This document shows positions 27,752 to 37,561 of a stretch of 64,000 nt of DNA, piece by piece. The notes under the pieces are model-generated. The model did no database searches, was not told the DNA's origin, and saw only the letters and a list, made by a program, of their open reading frames with translations. Numbering within the stretch: position 1 is the first letter of the stretch; each line of letters starts with the position of its first letter. The position numbers and the translations under genes were made by a program. Source of the stretch: Planctomycetota bacterium (lineage in GTDB: Bacteria > Planctomycetota > Planctomycetia > Pirellulales > Pirellulaceae); contig VGZC01000014.1 of assembly GCA_016872725.1 (NCBI GenBank), positions 38,887 through 102,886 on the forward strand, written 5' to 3'.

Positions 27752-27835
27752 TTAGCGGAAAACCGCCGGTATTCGATATTGTTGTTGACGGCCGAATCGT
27801 CGATCGGAAATACTCGGTCGTGGAGGGTCCGTTCG

Positions 27836-30772
27836 ATGATTCGTCACCAAGCCGCCGTGCTGCTCGCCGTTCTCGTCGGGCCACTCGCTTTGATTCCGGT
27901 CCTGCCGGGCGAAGAGCCGCCGAGGCTCTTGTATCTGCCGGGTTATCCGGTTCCGTTTCCGGATGCCGATTCGCAAACGCCGCTTCCCGGCTACGAACGG
28001 AAAGCGACCTGGCACGAATCGCTCGAAGGGCTGATCGAGGCGACGCTCACGACCAAACCCGAGGACGCGGCGGCGAGGGGCGCCGAGTACGAGCGGCTTC
28101 GGGACGTGATGTGGGATTGGGTCGCCCGCGATTTCCGCGACCGGCGATCGCAGGTGGAAATGGAGACCGAGCGGCGTGACGGCCTATGGGATACTCCCGC
28201 GCCGGAGGGCGGCCGTGTTCCGCCGGGGTTCTACCTCGCGCGAGCCCAAGAACGAGTGGAACTCGCGCGCAAGACGCTCGCCATGTTGCCGCGCTCGGAC
28301 ACGCGAGCGCGATTCGAAACCGAACTCGACGCCGCCGCGCTCCGCGTACAGGGCGCGTCGCCCGCGGTGAAGGAGGCCGAACAGCGGTCCTTGTTCGGCG
28401 ATGTCGCCGATCTGCGCCGCCGCATGATCTTCTCGCATCCGGCCCTCGATTTCGATCGCATTCTCATCAGCAAACGGCCGCCTCCCGTGCTCAGCGCGCC
28501 CGGCGACAACTACTACGGCATGCACAACGGGACGGGAGATGGCCTCGTCGTGCTCGCGAATTGGAAAGACGATTCGGTCGAAACCGTCCCGTTGCTCGAA
28601 GGCAAACTTCCGGCGGGCTGCGCCATGCACGCCGATCTGTCATTCGATGGCCGACGGGTCGTGTTCGCGTACGCCGATCACACGCCGCCGCGTGACCAGT
28701 GGCAGTTCTTCCTCTACGAGATCGCAATCGACGGCACCGGCCTTAGGCGGATCACCGGACGCCCCGAGGATACGCTCGAAGGTTGCGCGGGGCGCGAAAC
28801 GGTGCTTTGCGAGGATTACGATCCGTGCTATTTGCCCGACGGCGGCATCGCCTTCATCTCGACGAGGAATCAGGGCGGCGTGCGCTGCCACAACGGAGAC
28901 CGGTATTGCCCGACGTACCTGCTCTATCGATGCGACGCGGATGGAACCAAAATCCGCGCGCTCTCCTTCGGCGAAGCGAACGAATGGGACCCCGTCGTTA
29001 TGCCCGACGGACTTGTGCTCTGGACGCGTTGGGACTACATCAACCGGCCGGTCATTCCAACGATGGGGATTTGGACCACGCGTCCCGACGGCACGTCTCC
29101 CGCGCACTATTTCGGCAACTATACGCCGAACCCATGCCGGATCTGCCAGACGCGGCCGATTCCCGGGTCGCACCGGGTGGTCGCCACGACGGCCGGACAT
29201 CATACGATCCACGCCGGGTCGTTGATCCTGATCGATCGATCGATCGCCGAGGATGGGCTCGACGCCATCACGCGGCTCACGCCCGAAGCCGCGTTTCCCG
29301 AGTCCGAAGGCGACGCGCGGGTGAGTTTTGGAAGCCCGTTCCCTTTCTCGGAGGATCTTTTTCTGGCGGAGTATTCGCCCGAGCCGTTCCCCGGTTCGAT
29401 GTCGAGTTTGCCTCGACGCAATGCGTACGGAATCTACCTGATCGATACTCTGGGCGGCCGCGAGTTGATCTACCGCGACCCGACGATTTCGTGTTTCGAG
29501 CCGCTGCCGGTTCGAGCCCGGCCCGTGCCTCCGCGCCTCCCGTCGTTGATCGCCGATTCCTCCGAGCGGCCACCGGGCCGCGATCCCGACCGGCGGACGG
29601 GCGTATTCCACGTGCACGACCTCCACAGCCACGCGCACGGCATTCCGCGGGGCACGATCCGAGCGCTCCGTGTCAACGAACTCATTCCCCAGCCGACTCA
29701 GCGGGTTCCCTATTCGAGCGAAGTGCGATTCGAGATCCTCAAGCGGATCGTGGGGACCGTGCCCGTGGACGCGAGCGGAACGGTGGTCTTCGAAGGGCCC
29801 GCGGGCGTTCCCCTTCAGTTCCAGGCGCTCGATCAAGACGGCATGGCCGTGATGACCATGCGGACGTTCACGCATCTCCAACCGGGTGAGACCGTATCGT
29901 GCGTCGGTTGCCACGACCGGAGCCATTCCGGAGAACCCAAACCGGTCGCGCCTCCTCCACCTCCATCGGCCTCCGTCGTCGCGCCGACGCCGCCCGTCGG
30001 CGCGCGGTATCCCGGCGGATTCAGCTTCGCAAAGACCGTACAGCCCGTACTCGATCGCTACTGCATCGAATGCCATGGACTCGACGACAAGGCGGGCGGG
30101 ATCAACCTCCTCGGAACCATCGATACGTCGGATTCGGCGACGCGACACACACACGAGTACCTGCTCGCGAGCACGGCGTATCGCGCGCTGCTCGACGTTC
30201 CCGGCCTTGTCGCCGTCGCGCAGTACGGCGACGAGACTTGGTACAGCCGGCCGAAGGACTACTTCGCGCATGGTGGCCGGCTCGCGCGCATGCTCTTGGA
30301 CGGGCATCAGGGAATACGGCTGGACGCCGAGAGCCGTCAGCGGGTGTTCGATTGGTTGGACTTGAATGCGCCGTTCTACGGCGACTATTCGTGGAATAAG
30401 GATGAATGGCGCCGGGTGGACTCGGACGGCGAACTCCGTTTGCGGCGGGAGATCCGGTCGACGTTTGGCGCGGGACTCGCCGAACAACCGTTTGCCGCGC
30501 TCGTCAATGCGGCGAACCCGGAGGAGAGCCGAATCCTCATGGCGCCGCTCGCCGTCTCGGCTGGAGGTTGGGGCTTGGTCGCGGACGGCGGATGGTCGCG
30601 CCGCGACGATCCAGGCTACGTCGCCCTGCGTGAGCGGGTGCTTGGCGCGATCGAACCGTTGCCCCACCACGACATCGCGGGTACCTGCGGGCGCGATGAA
30701 AAGTGCCTTTGCCTGAGCTGTTGGGTGCGGCACGCCCGGCGCACCGCGCCGCCCCCGCGCTCAAACGATTGA
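27836..30772 (+). CDS. HzsA-related secreted protein with two c-type haem motifs
   Basis: About 978 residues from the ATG at 27836; GGAGGG is nine bases upstream. Signal peptide ([20 protein letters not shown]). The central region has WD40/PD40-like repeats ([35 protein letters not shown]) as in the alpha subunit of hydrazine synthase, followed by CVGCH at residue 689 and CIECHG at 743, two c-type haem sites, and a C-terminal domain ending in a Cys-rich CLCLSCW. HzsA-related proteins occur in many non-anammox planctomycetes and their substrates are unknown. No HzsBC-like partners are in this window, so hydrazine synthesis is not implied. Confidence 0.82.
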   Translation: MIRHQAAVLLAVLVGPLALIPVLPGEEPPRLLYLPGYPVPFPDADSQTPLPGYERKATWHESLEGLIEATLTTKPEDAAARGAEYERLRDVMWDWVARDFRDRRSQVEMETERRDGLWDTPAPEGGRVPPGFYLARAQERVELARKTLAMLPRSDTRARFETELDAAALRVQGASPAVKEAEQRSLFGDVADLRRRMIFSHPALDFDRILISKRPPPVLSAPGDNYYGMHNGTGDGLVVLANWKDDSVETVPLLEGKLPAGCAMHADLSFDGRRVVFAYADHTPPRDQWQFFLYEIAIDGTGLRRITGRPEDTLEGCAGRETVLCEDYDPCYLPDGGIAFISTRNQGGVRCHNGDRYCPTYLLYRCDADGTKIRALSFGEANEWDPVVMPDGLVLWTRWDYINRPVIPTMGIWTTRPDGTSPAHYFGNYTPNPCRICQTRPIPGSHRVVATTAGHHTIHAGSLILIDRSIAEDGLDAITRLTPEAAFPESEGDARVSFGSPFPFSEDLFLAEYSPEPFPGSMSSLPRRNAYGIYLIDTLGGRELIYRDPTISCFEPLPVRARPVPPRLPSLIADSSERPPGRDPDRRTGVFHVHDLHSHAHGIPRGTIRALRVNELIPQPTQRVPYSSEVRFEILKRIVGTVPVDASGTVVFEGPAGVPLQFQALDQDGMAVMTMRTFTHLQPGETVSCVGCHDRSHSGEPKPVAPPPPPSASVVAPTPPVGARYPGGFSFAKTVQPVLDRYCIECHGLDDKAGGINLLGTIDTSDSATRHTHEYLLASTAYRALLDVPGLVAVAQYGDETWYSRPKDYFAHGGRLARMLLDGHQGIRLDAESRQRVFDWLDLNAPFYGDYSWNKDEWRRVDSDGELRLRREIRSTFGAGLAEQPFAALVNAANPEESRILMAPLAVSAGGWGLVADGGWSRRDDPGYVALRERVLGAIEPLPHHDIAGTCGRDEKCLCLSCWVRHARRTAPPPRSND

Positions 30773-30813
30773 ACGCCCGCCGAGAGGACCGTTCCGAGTC
30801 CCATCGTCGCTCG

Positions 30814-31131
30814 CCTCTCCGAGGCGAGTTCCCGTACCCAAGACGTTTTTCCAGCGCAACACGCCTCGGAGAGGCGTGCAACGTCGCTGCCTCTCCGAGG
30901 CGAGTTCCCGTACCCAAGACGTTTTTCCAGCGCAACACGCCTCGGAGAGGCGTGCAACGTCGCTGCCTCTCCGAGGCGAGTTCCCGTACCCAAGACGTTT
31001 TTCCAGTGCAACACGCCTCGGAGAGGCGTGCAACGTCGCTGCCTCTCCGAGGCGAGTTCCCGTACCCAAGACGTTTTTCCAGTGCAACACGCCTCGGAGA
31101 GGCGTGCGACATCTGAGGCGAGTCCCCGTAC
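30814..31131. repeat. 76-bp tandem array, four full units and a truncated fifth
   Basis: Units start at 30814, 30890, 30966 and 31042, exactly 76 bp apart; a fifth, damaged copy ends near 31131. Each unit begins with CCTCTCCGAGGCG and ends with its complement CGCCTCGGAGAGG, about 37 nt apart, so each can form a 13-bp hairpin. Units 1-2 have CCAGCGCAAC and units 3-4 CCAGTGCAAC in the middle. The period is not a multiple of three, so it is not coding. It fills the gap between two convergent genes. Confidence 0.95.
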
Positions 31132-31156
31132 CCAAGACCCTATTCTCGCTCCGTCT

Positions 31157-33052
31157 TCAGGGAGAAACCGCGTGTCGGTGGGAAAAGGCCACGCCCGCGA
31201 ACGCGTCGGCCGATTCCGCCAGACGCTGCCGGAACGCGTCGATCCGCGCGCGAACCTCGGCCTCGGGATCGAATTGCCGGACGGGGTTGCCGAGCCCTCG
31301 CGAACTCTGAACGACGTCGACCTCATCGGGACGCATCTCGAGTACGGAGAGCTCGGGAAGTTCGGGAAGCGGGTCGTTGGAATCCCAGAGCGATTGGATA
31401 TCGGGTAGTTCCACGGGAGACCGGCCGCGGACGCACAGGAAGACAAACTCGGTTCCGTCCCGGCCGACAAGCGGCGCCGCAAGGTCGCTCTGCGCCGGAT
31501 AGCGGAACGTGAACGGCTTGTCGCGCGCGGGTTCGTGCGCGAGTCGCGCGAGGCTTCCTTCGCTGTCGATCAGGAACAACGAGGCGTGCGCGCCGGCGGG
31601 AATGTCCGCTTCGATCCGCAGTCGGTCACCCGTGCGCATCGGAACCACGTCGGTCACATCGGCGTACTGCCCGCCGCGCCACGCCTGCACGCGGAGGGCA
31701 TCGATCGCGGCAGGTTGCGTCGAGCCGCCCGCCGCGCTCTGGGATCCGGTGAGTCCGGTCTTCGCTTCATCGCTTCGACTCGAATCGGGGCGGAACGGGA
31801 GCGTGGCCAGCGTGACGGCGAAAAGCGTGACGGCTGCGACCGCGACCGCGAAACCCACGGCGCGCCGAGTTCGCGGGCGAACGGCTGTCTCGCGCTCGAG
31901 GTCGTCGGCGAGCGCGTCGGCCGAAGTGTATCGAGCCGACGGATTGGCGTCGAGCGCCTTGGTGCAAATCGCGCGAAGTCGCGGCGGGATCGCCGGATCG
32001 TCGAGCCGCTCACGATCCCAGTCCCCGGCGGTGACCCGAGTCAGCACGTCCGCGACGCGATCGCCGGAAATCGGTGGATGGCCCGTCAGCAGAAAGAAGA
32101 GAATACCGCCCATCGCGAAGATATCCGTGCGGTGGTCGATCCCCCGGCCTTCATCCTTCGCCTGCTCGGGCGCCATATAGGCGAGCGTCCCGGAAATGCC
32201 GCACGCGGCGACCATTTCGGGCGACCATGCGTCGATCAGCTCCGACATGCCGAAATCGATGACGCGCGGTCCGCCGGCGCGATCGATGACGACGTTGCGC
32301 GGCTTCAGGTCCCGATGCGTGATTCCCTTGCGATGGGCGACGGCGACGGCCCGAGCGATCTTCGCAACCCGTTCCGCGGCGCGGGCCGGTGTCGGCGGAT
32401 CGCTCGCCGCGTGCTGTTCGAGATTCAGGCCGGGAACGTATTCCATCACGAGAAACGGCCGAGCGCCTTCGTAGTCGAGATCGTGGATCCGCGCGATATT
32501 GGGATGTTCGAGTTCGGCGAGGATTTTTCCTTCGCGCAGCAGGCGTTCGACCTGCGATCCAAGGTCGCCGGACGAGGGGCGGACGACTTTGATGATGACG
32601 TCCATCCCCAAGAGCGGGTGGACGCCCCGATAGACGTCGGCCTGGCCGCCCGTACCGAGCCTCGCGACGATCGGGTATTTGCCGATCGCGCGGGGAAACG
32701 GCGAGCTCTTCTCCCGCGCGATCGAACTCTCCGTTCCGCTCTGAACGAGGGTCTCCGCGAGCCGCGCGGAATCGTCCTCGAAACCGCGATGGACGTCCCA
32801 CTGTCTCCGAAGCGCGGGCGCTAGCTTGGGGAACCGGGACACATATTCGGAGAGTTCAGGCGCCTCGCCGGAGTCCTCGCGGAGCGCGCATTCGGCGTAG
32901 ATGAGATCCAACAACAGTCCCTCGTCGCGCGGATCGCACTCCCCCGACCGGATGAAATCCTCGACGCGCGTCCGCTCGCCTCGTTCCCACCCGTTCCGCA
33001 TCGCTTCCCACAGGACCGTCGTGCGATCCGATTGCGTTGCCGCCCGCGACAT
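31157..33052 (-). CDS. Transmembrane Ser/Thr protein kinase, PknB type
   Basis: 631 residues from the ATG at 33052, which follows the sigma-factor stop by one base. Residues 1-110 are a helical N-terminal region found before planctomycete kinases. The kinase domain has a Gly loop at 133-140 (GTGGQADV), Lys155, HRDLKPRN at 246-253, DFG at 266-268 and APEQ at 294-297, so it should be active. One membrane helix at about 399-420, then a 210-residue extracytoplasmic domain with DUF4384-like sequence (GDRLRIEADIPAGAHASLFLI). It probably senses an external signal and works with the co-transcribed sigma factor. Confidence 0.9.
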   Translation of the reverse strand: MSRAATQSDRTTVLWEAMRNGWERGERTRVEDFIRSGECDPRDEGLLLDLIYAECALREDSGEAPELSEYVSRFPKLAPALRRQWDVHRGFEDDSARLAETLVQSGTESSIAREKSSPFPRAIGKYPIVARLGTGGQADVYRGVHPLLGMDVIIKVVRPSSGDLGSQVERLLREGKILAELEHPNIARIHDLDYEGARPFLVMEYVPGLNLEQHAASDPPTPARAAERVAKIARAVAVAHRKGITHRDLKPRNVVIDRAGGPRVIDFGMSELIDAWSPEMVAACGISGTLAYMAPEQAKDEGRGIDHRTDIFAMGGILFFLLTGHPPISGDRVADVLTRVTAGDWDRERLDDPAIPPRLRAICTKALDANPSARYTSADALADDLERETAVRPRTRRAVGFAVAVAAVTLFAVTLATLPFRPDSSRSDEAKTGLTGSQSAAGGSTQPAAIDALRVQAWRGGQYADVTDVVPMRTGDRLRIEADIPAGAHASLFLIDSEGSLARLAHEPARDKPFTFRYPAQSDLAAPLVGRDGTEFVFLCVRGRSPVELPDIQSLWDSNDPLPELPELSVLEMRPDEVDVVQSSRGLGNPVRQFDPEAEVRARIDAFRQRLAESADAFAGVAFSHRHAVSP

Positions 33053-33053
33053 G

Positions 33054-33671
33054 TCACGATTCCTCTGTATCGACCAGACCCAATCGACGGGCCGCCACGT
33101 CGACCGCGCGCGACAGCCGTTTCCGCAACCCTTCCGCCGACGCGCCCCGTTCGCGGGCCAGGTCCGACCATTCGCTTCCGGCGAGCCGCTCATCGAGCAA
33201 TCCGCGATCGTCGTCATTCAGTTCCCATCGGATCGCATCGTAAAGGTCGCGACGTTCGACGATATCCCGAGGGTCGTCGATCGAATCGGCCAGATCGTCG
33301 GGCTCGCGCCCGTCGGCGGCCGCCCCGCTGCCTCGTCGCGCCGTCCTCTGGCGTCGAACATGGTCGAGGAGTCGGTTCTGAGCCATCACGGTGAGCAGTT
33401 TCATGAGTTGCCGCGGGTCGCGCACGTCGAATTGATCGCTCGCCAGTCCCGAAAAGAAACGGGCGAGTACCGATTGCGAAATGTCGACGGAATCGATCAG
33501 TCGGCGGAGCCGCGGATCGGTCAGTCGGAACCGAATGAACCGGCGGATTTCGGGTTCGTAGTGCCGAACAAGTTCCTCGGCGGCTCCAGGGTCGCCCTCG
33601 CGGACCCGCTGTAGCAACCCGCGGAAATCCCGCTGGATGTCTTGCGTCCCGGCCGAATCCCTCAAATCCAT
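33054..33671 (-). CDS. ECF-type RNA polymerase sigma factor
   Basis: About 205 residues from the ATG at 33671 (MDLRDSAGTQD); an upstream start at 33701 is less likely. Region 2 sequence includes RVREGDPGAAEELVRHYEPEIRR and SVDISQSVLARFF; region 4 (about 150-195) is a helix-turn-helix block with WSDLARERGASAEGLRKRLSRAVD. It belongs to the large planctomycete ECF groups that pair with Ser/Thr kinases; the kinase ATG follows its stop by one base. Regulation by phosphorylation is an inference from the pairing. No anti-sigma factor is adjacent. Confidence 0.88.
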   Translation of the reverse strand: MDLRDSAGTQDIQRDFRGLLQRVREGDPGAAEELVRHYEPEIRRFIRFRLTDPRLRRLIDSVDISQSVLARFFSGLASDQFDVRDPRQLMKLLTVMAQNRLLDHVRRQRTARRGSGAAADGREPDDLADSIDDPRDIVERRDLYDAIRWELNDDDRGLLDERLAGSEWSDLARERGASAEGLRKRLSRAVDVAARRLGLVDTEES

Positions 33672-34083
33672 CGTTTCGGTTCCAGTAAGTAGAACGCCCA
33701 TTGCCGGTCGACCGGACGGACGGCCGGCGGAATTCCGTCCGATCGGCTCCGATCCGACCCGGGCGGGGAGTCCCGACTCGCCAAGGACACGCCCGCGGCG
33801 TCATGCCGCCGACCATCCCGGCAGCCTACAGCTCGGCGCATCGGTCCGCAACCGATCGACGCCCCGCACAACGTCGCGCCGCGCATCGACCGAACGTTCC
33901 TTCGAGAAAAGTCCGCTCGATGTCGCCAGGAGAATCCCCAGGAACACGCCTCGCGCCGTCCGGCGGAATGGGAACCGGTGGATGTCCACCGGCCACCCGC
34001 GCCGGTCCTCCCGCGCGCCGGTCCTCCCGCGCGCCGCGCCGCCGCGAGCCGACCGGGCCAAAGCGCCCGTGTCCCTTACTAAC
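33672..34083. other. 412-bp intergenic region upstream of the sigma factor
   Basis: No credible gene. It contains an 18-bp perfect palindrome CCGGTGGATGTCCACCGG (33975-33992) and an imperfect direct repeat of GCGCCGGTCCTCCCGC near 34000-34030. The palindrome could be a regulator site or the terminator of the upstream phospholipase-like gene on the minus strand. No clear promoter hexamers were seen. Confidence 0.5.
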
Positions 34084-34473
34084 TCATCCTTGAGAGCGCC
34101 GCCACGCGCGAATGGCGATCCCGCCTCCAAGACGGACCATGGCGTACATGCGGCGCGACACGCGCCGGCATGCCGCAGGTCGGCACGAGGCATCACACGC
34201 GTCGAGCAGATCGCGAAGGAAGCCGAGGTCGCACGCCGCGCGGTTGACGCACGGGATCTCGTAACACCGATCATGGGCCCGGCACGCATCGCGAAAGTCG
34301 GCGCCGTGGAAACCCTGGCGGACGCGACACCGGACCCGCAACGGCAGAAAACTGGGCCCGCACGGGCACGGATCGACGGCCCACGTTTCCGACGGCTCGT
34401 CCGCGCCAACCGGTCGATCGGCGCCGGACCAGCCCGTGATCACAAGAGTCAGACCCAAGATCGCAGCGCGCAT
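34084..34473 (-). CDS. Secreted phospholipase-A2-like protein
   Basis: 129 residues from the ATG at 34473, with a signal peptide (MRAAILGLTLVITGWSGAD). The mature protein is Cys-rich. FRDACRAHDRCYEIPC matches the catalytic CCxxHDxCY motif of phospholipase A2, with His67-Asp68 as the presumed dyad and paired cysteines in CDLGFLRDLLDACDASC. The preceding Cys cluster DPCPCG could be part of the calcium loop, but a canonical loop is not obvious. It may hydrolyse phospholipids outside the cytoplasm, or bind lipid without activity. It is encoded inside a much longer spurious open frame. Confidence 0.65.
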   Translation of the reverse strand: MRAAILGLTLVITGWSGADRPVGADEPSETWAVDPCPCGPSFLPLRVRCRVRQGFHGADFRDACRAHDRCYEIPCVNRAACDLGFLRDLLDACDASCRPAACRRVSRRMYAMVRLGGGIAIRAWRRSQG

Positions 34474-34782
34474 TGCCAAGGCCCTTGACTGAGAATGGCG
34501 TGCTCCGTCCGGCATTACGCGGCGATTCCCACGAAGGCCCGCCTGGATCATAGCGACATCCCCGCCGACAAACATACCACACGATTGTCGGGCGAACGGC
34601 CTCGTGGCCCATCGTCCCGGTTGCCGGGGCGGGTGCGGGGGCGAGCATCCTCCTTCAGGGAACGGATTTCGAGCGTGCCGCGTTGGACGGACGTGGCCGC
34701 GCATCACCGGCGGTTTTCGCTTTCCGCCCCACTGCCCCCATGCTAGACTCGGCGCGATCCGGACGCAGAAAAAGGGCGAGGC
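34474..34782. other. 309-bp divergent intergenic region
   Basis: Separates the phospholipase-like gene (minus) from the oligogalacturonate-lyase-like gene (plus) and should carry promoters for both. I see no gene, strong hairpin or clear consensus promoter. Confidence 0.4.
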
Positions 34783-35979
34783 ATGGAGTGCGAACTCGAA
34801 ATCTCCGACGCGTTTCCGCGCATCCACGCGCCGGGGACGAGGCGTTCCGCGATCCAATTGACCTGGGGCGACGGATTCACCTATCCGCTCTATTTCTTCA
34901 TCCCCAGTTTCACGTCGGACGGGCGCTATTTGATTTATCACCGCGCGGCGCGGGACGAAGTCCAACTGCACCGGCTCGATCTCGCGACGGGCGAGTCCCG
35001 CCAATTGACGTTCGCGACCTGCCCCCGTACGCGATGGGACCCATGGTGCGTCGATTCGGGGCGCGGTGTCCTGGATCATCGCAGCGTGCTCAATGTGGCG
35101 AGGAACCTTGTCGTCTACTTCGACGGTAACGACGTTCGCGCGGTCGACGCGGCGACGTTCGAGGATCGGAGGCTCTTCATCATCCCCGAGGACCGCGAGG
35201 CGTACGGCCAAAACGGAGCGACGCCCGACGGCGAATGGCTCGCCTACATCCATACGCCGCGCGGCAGCATCTGGGGTCGGCCGTGCGAAGGCGCGGCCGT
35301 CGCCGCGTACCATTTCGAGTCGGGCTCGCAGCGCGAACTGGCCCGCATCGACAGCGCCGTCTTCCACGTGACGCCGTACGACAACGGGCATTTCGTCGTG
35401 ACGCATCCGAGCGAACATCCGGGCATGTTGTGGACGAGCCTCGATTCGGGCAAGCTCGAACCGCTCCGCGACGGCGATCCCGGCGCTCGCGGGCACCTGG
35501 TCCATTGCCAGGTCACCCGGCGCGGCATCGCCTACGAAGTCCCCGGCGAGCAGGTCTCGGGACTCTACGATCCATTCACCCGGCGGCGGTTCGAATTTCC
35601 CTTTCCCGACGACTTCCAGTACATTCATACGGGCCGGGATCCCGAAGGGCGGCTCTGGTTCTACGAGAACTCGAGCGCCTGGGACGTGTTCGACGCGCAC
35701 GACGTTCGGGCCCTCGTACGCCTCGATCGCGAAACGGGCGGCGAGTGGGTTCGATTGACGGGCACGTGGCCCACGTTCGGCGGAGGACAAAAAGCGCATT
35801 TCCACCCCCAACTGACGCCCGACCGGAGATGGATTTTGATGAGCGCCGGCGACCCGGCGACCCGGACGAATCACATGTTCCTTTTGGACGTGTCCGACCT
35901 GGACGACACCGAGGGAATCTCCGAACAGTGGCTGAGCACAACGGGAGAGCATGATCTCATCCGCGCCCGGGGCCTTTGA
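34783..35979 (+). CDS. Oligogalacturonate-lyase-like beta-propeller protein
   Basis: 398 residues, no signal peptide, so cytoplasmic. WD40/TolB-type propeller repeats are visible (FTSDGRYLIYHRAARDEVQLHRL, LDLATGESRQLTF, ATPDGEWLAYIH). The Ogl family (polysaccharide lyase 22) cleaves unsaturated digalacturonate and has this propeller with metal-binding histidines; His-containing blocks HFVVTHPSEHPG and KAHFHPQLTPDRRWILMSAG fit that. It begins a plus-strand cluster with three Tat oxidoreductases and a sugar isomerase, consistent with sugar-acid catabolism. It could also be a non-catalytic propeller. Confidence 0.6.
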   Translation: MECELEISDAFPRIHAPGTRRSAIQLTWGDGFTYPLYFFIPSFTSDGRYLIYHRAARDEVQLHRLDLATGESRQLTFATCPRTRWDPWCVDSGRGVLDHRSVLNVARNLVVYFDGNDVRAVDAATFEDRRLFIIPEDREAYGQNGATPDGEWLAYIHTPRGSIWGRPCEGAAVAAYHFESGSQRELARIDSAVFHVTPYDNGHFVVTHPSEHPGMLWTSLDSGKLEPLRDGDPGARGHLVHCQVTRRGIAYEVPGEQVSGLYDPFTRRRFEFPFPDDFQYIHTGRDPEGRLWFYENSSAWDVFDAHDVRALVRLDRETGGEWVRLTGTWPTFGGGQKAHFHPQLTPDRRWILMSAGDPATRTNHMFLLDVSDLDDTEGISEQWLSTTGEHDLIRARGL

Positions 35980-36115
35980 TCGCCGATTTCCCCCGGCGAA
36001 CCAACGATAAGGAAACCGATCGCGGCGCGGCTCGGACGGCCCACCTTGGATTCGACTTTCGCGGGCGCCGCGAATCGCCCGTTTTTCCCGATCGCCGGTC
36101 ATTGAGGTACCCGCC

Positions 36116-37561
36116 ATGTCGATGACTCGAAGACAGTTCGCCAAGGGAACGGCCGCGGCGGCGATGAGCGCGCCGTGGATCGCGTCGCGCCGCGCCCACG
36201 GAGCCAATGCGCAGATCCGTGTCGGCATCGTCGGCCTGGGAGGTCGCGGCACCGACGCGCATATTCCCGGTTTTCAGGCGATCGAAGGAGTCCAGGTCGT
36301 CGCGATCGCCGACGTCGATCCCGAACGGCTCGGCCGCGCCGCCCAGAAGATCCAGGCTCGGTACGGACACCGCGTCGATACGCATACCGACATGCGATCG
36401 ATATTCGATCGCAAGGATGTCGATGTGATCGGCAATGCGACACAGAACTATTGGCACGGCCTGAGCACGATCTGGGCTTGCCAGGCCGGAAAGCATGTCT
36501 ATGTCGAAAAACCCCTCTCGCATTACATCGGCGAGGGGCGACAAATGGTGCGCGCCGCGCGGAAATACGATCGGCTCGTCCAGTGCGGCACGCAGCACCG
36601 GTCGGAGACCCAATTCGCGAGGGCGATCGCATGGATCCGGGAAGGGCATCTGGGAAAGATCCGGTGCGTGACGGCGTTCGCCAATAAGCCGAGGGCGTCG
36701 TGCGGGAAGCGGACGACCCCGTTGCCGATTCCCGAAAAACTCGGCTACGACCTCTGGTGCGGCCCCGCCCGCAAAGTCCCCCTGTTCCGGAATCAACTCC
36801 AATACGACTGCAGCTTCGACTGGAACACGGGCGACGGGGAATCGTGCAACCAGGGCGTCCACGAGATCGACGTCGCGCGGTGGTGTCTCGGCGAAACCCA
36901 ATTGCCTCGGCGCGTGATGAGCATCGGCGGCCGGTTCACGTTCGACGACGCGTGCGATGTGCCCAACACGCAGATCATCCATTACGACTTCCCCTCGGCG
37001 CCGTTGCTCCACGAGGTCCACAACCTGCGGACCGCCTCGAACTCGGATCAGACTCCCGATTTCCGCGGCGAGAAAGTCGGCGTGATCGTCGACTGCGAGG
37101 GCGGTTCGGTCAGCCTTTATCGGGGAATCGCGTGGGACGCGTCCGGCAAGGAAGTGCGGAAGTTCGACGGAAGCGGCGATCATTTCGCGACGTTGGTCGC
37201 GGCCGTGCGAAGCGGGCGCCGCGAGGACCTCACGGCGGACGTCGAGGTCGGGCACGTGTCGACGGCGATCTGCCACGTCGGCAACATCGCCTTGCGCGTT
37301 GGGCACGCCGCGTCCGAGAAGGAACAGCGCGCCGCACTGGGCGATCAACCCGACTGGAACGCCATGTACGACCGATTCGTCGCCCACCTGGGCGCCCACG
37401 GAGTGCCCGTCGATCACGCGACGCTCGGCGTGTGGATCGATGTCGATCCGGGCGCCGAGCGATTCGTCGACAACGGGGAAGCGAACCGTCTTGTTGACGG
37501 AACGTACCGCGAACCGTATGTTCTGCCGATCCATTCGCCCAGTACCGGAGAAAACGCATGA
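36116..37561 (+). CDS. Tat-exported Gfo/Idh/MocA oxidoreductase (1)
   Basis: 481 residues with a twin-arginine signal (TRRQFAKGTAAAAMS) cleaved after AHG. Rossmann domain begins IRVGIVGLGGRGTDAH; the catalytic-Lys motif is intact (HVYVEKPLS). The C-terminal alpha/beta domain contains DYDLWCGPARKVPLF and NQGVHEIDVARWCLG. NAD(P)-dependent oxidation/reduction of a sugar or cyclitol in the periplasm, with cofactor tightly bound, is the family role; substrate not known. The stop overlaps the next start in an ATGA junction, so it is co-translated with oxidoreductase 2. Confidence 0.88.
   Translation: MSMTRRQFAKGTAAAAMSAPWIASRRAHGANAQIRVGIVGLGGRGTDAHIPGFQAIEGVQVVAIADVDPERLGRAAQKIQARYGHRVDTHTDMRSIFDRKDVDVIGNATQNYWHGLSTIWACQAGKHVYVEKPLSHYIGEGRQMVRAARKYDRLVQCGTQHRSETQFARAIAWIREGHLGKIRCVTAFANKPRASCGKRTTPLPIPEKLGYDLWCGPARKVPLFRNQLQYDCSFDWNTGDGESCNQGVHEIDVARWCLGETQLPRRVMSIGGRFTFDDACDVPNTQIIHYDFPSAPLLHEVHNLRTASNSDQTPDFRGEKVGVIVDCEGGSVSLYRGIAWDASGKEVRKFDGSGDHFATLVAAVRSGRREDLTADVEVGHVSTAICHVGNIALRVGHAASEKEQRAALGDQPDWNAMYDRFVAHLGAHGVPVDHATLGVWIDVDPGAERFVDNGEANRLVDGTYREPYVLPIHSPSTGENA

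Noticed and set aside
30814..31131. CRISPR array
   Set aside because: The whole 76-bp unit is conserved, with no variable spacers and no cas genes nearby.
34084..36252. 722-residue minus-strand protein
   Set aside because: Only its last 129 residues (signal peptide plus PLA2-like core) look real; the rest is a shadow of the plus-strand propeller gene.
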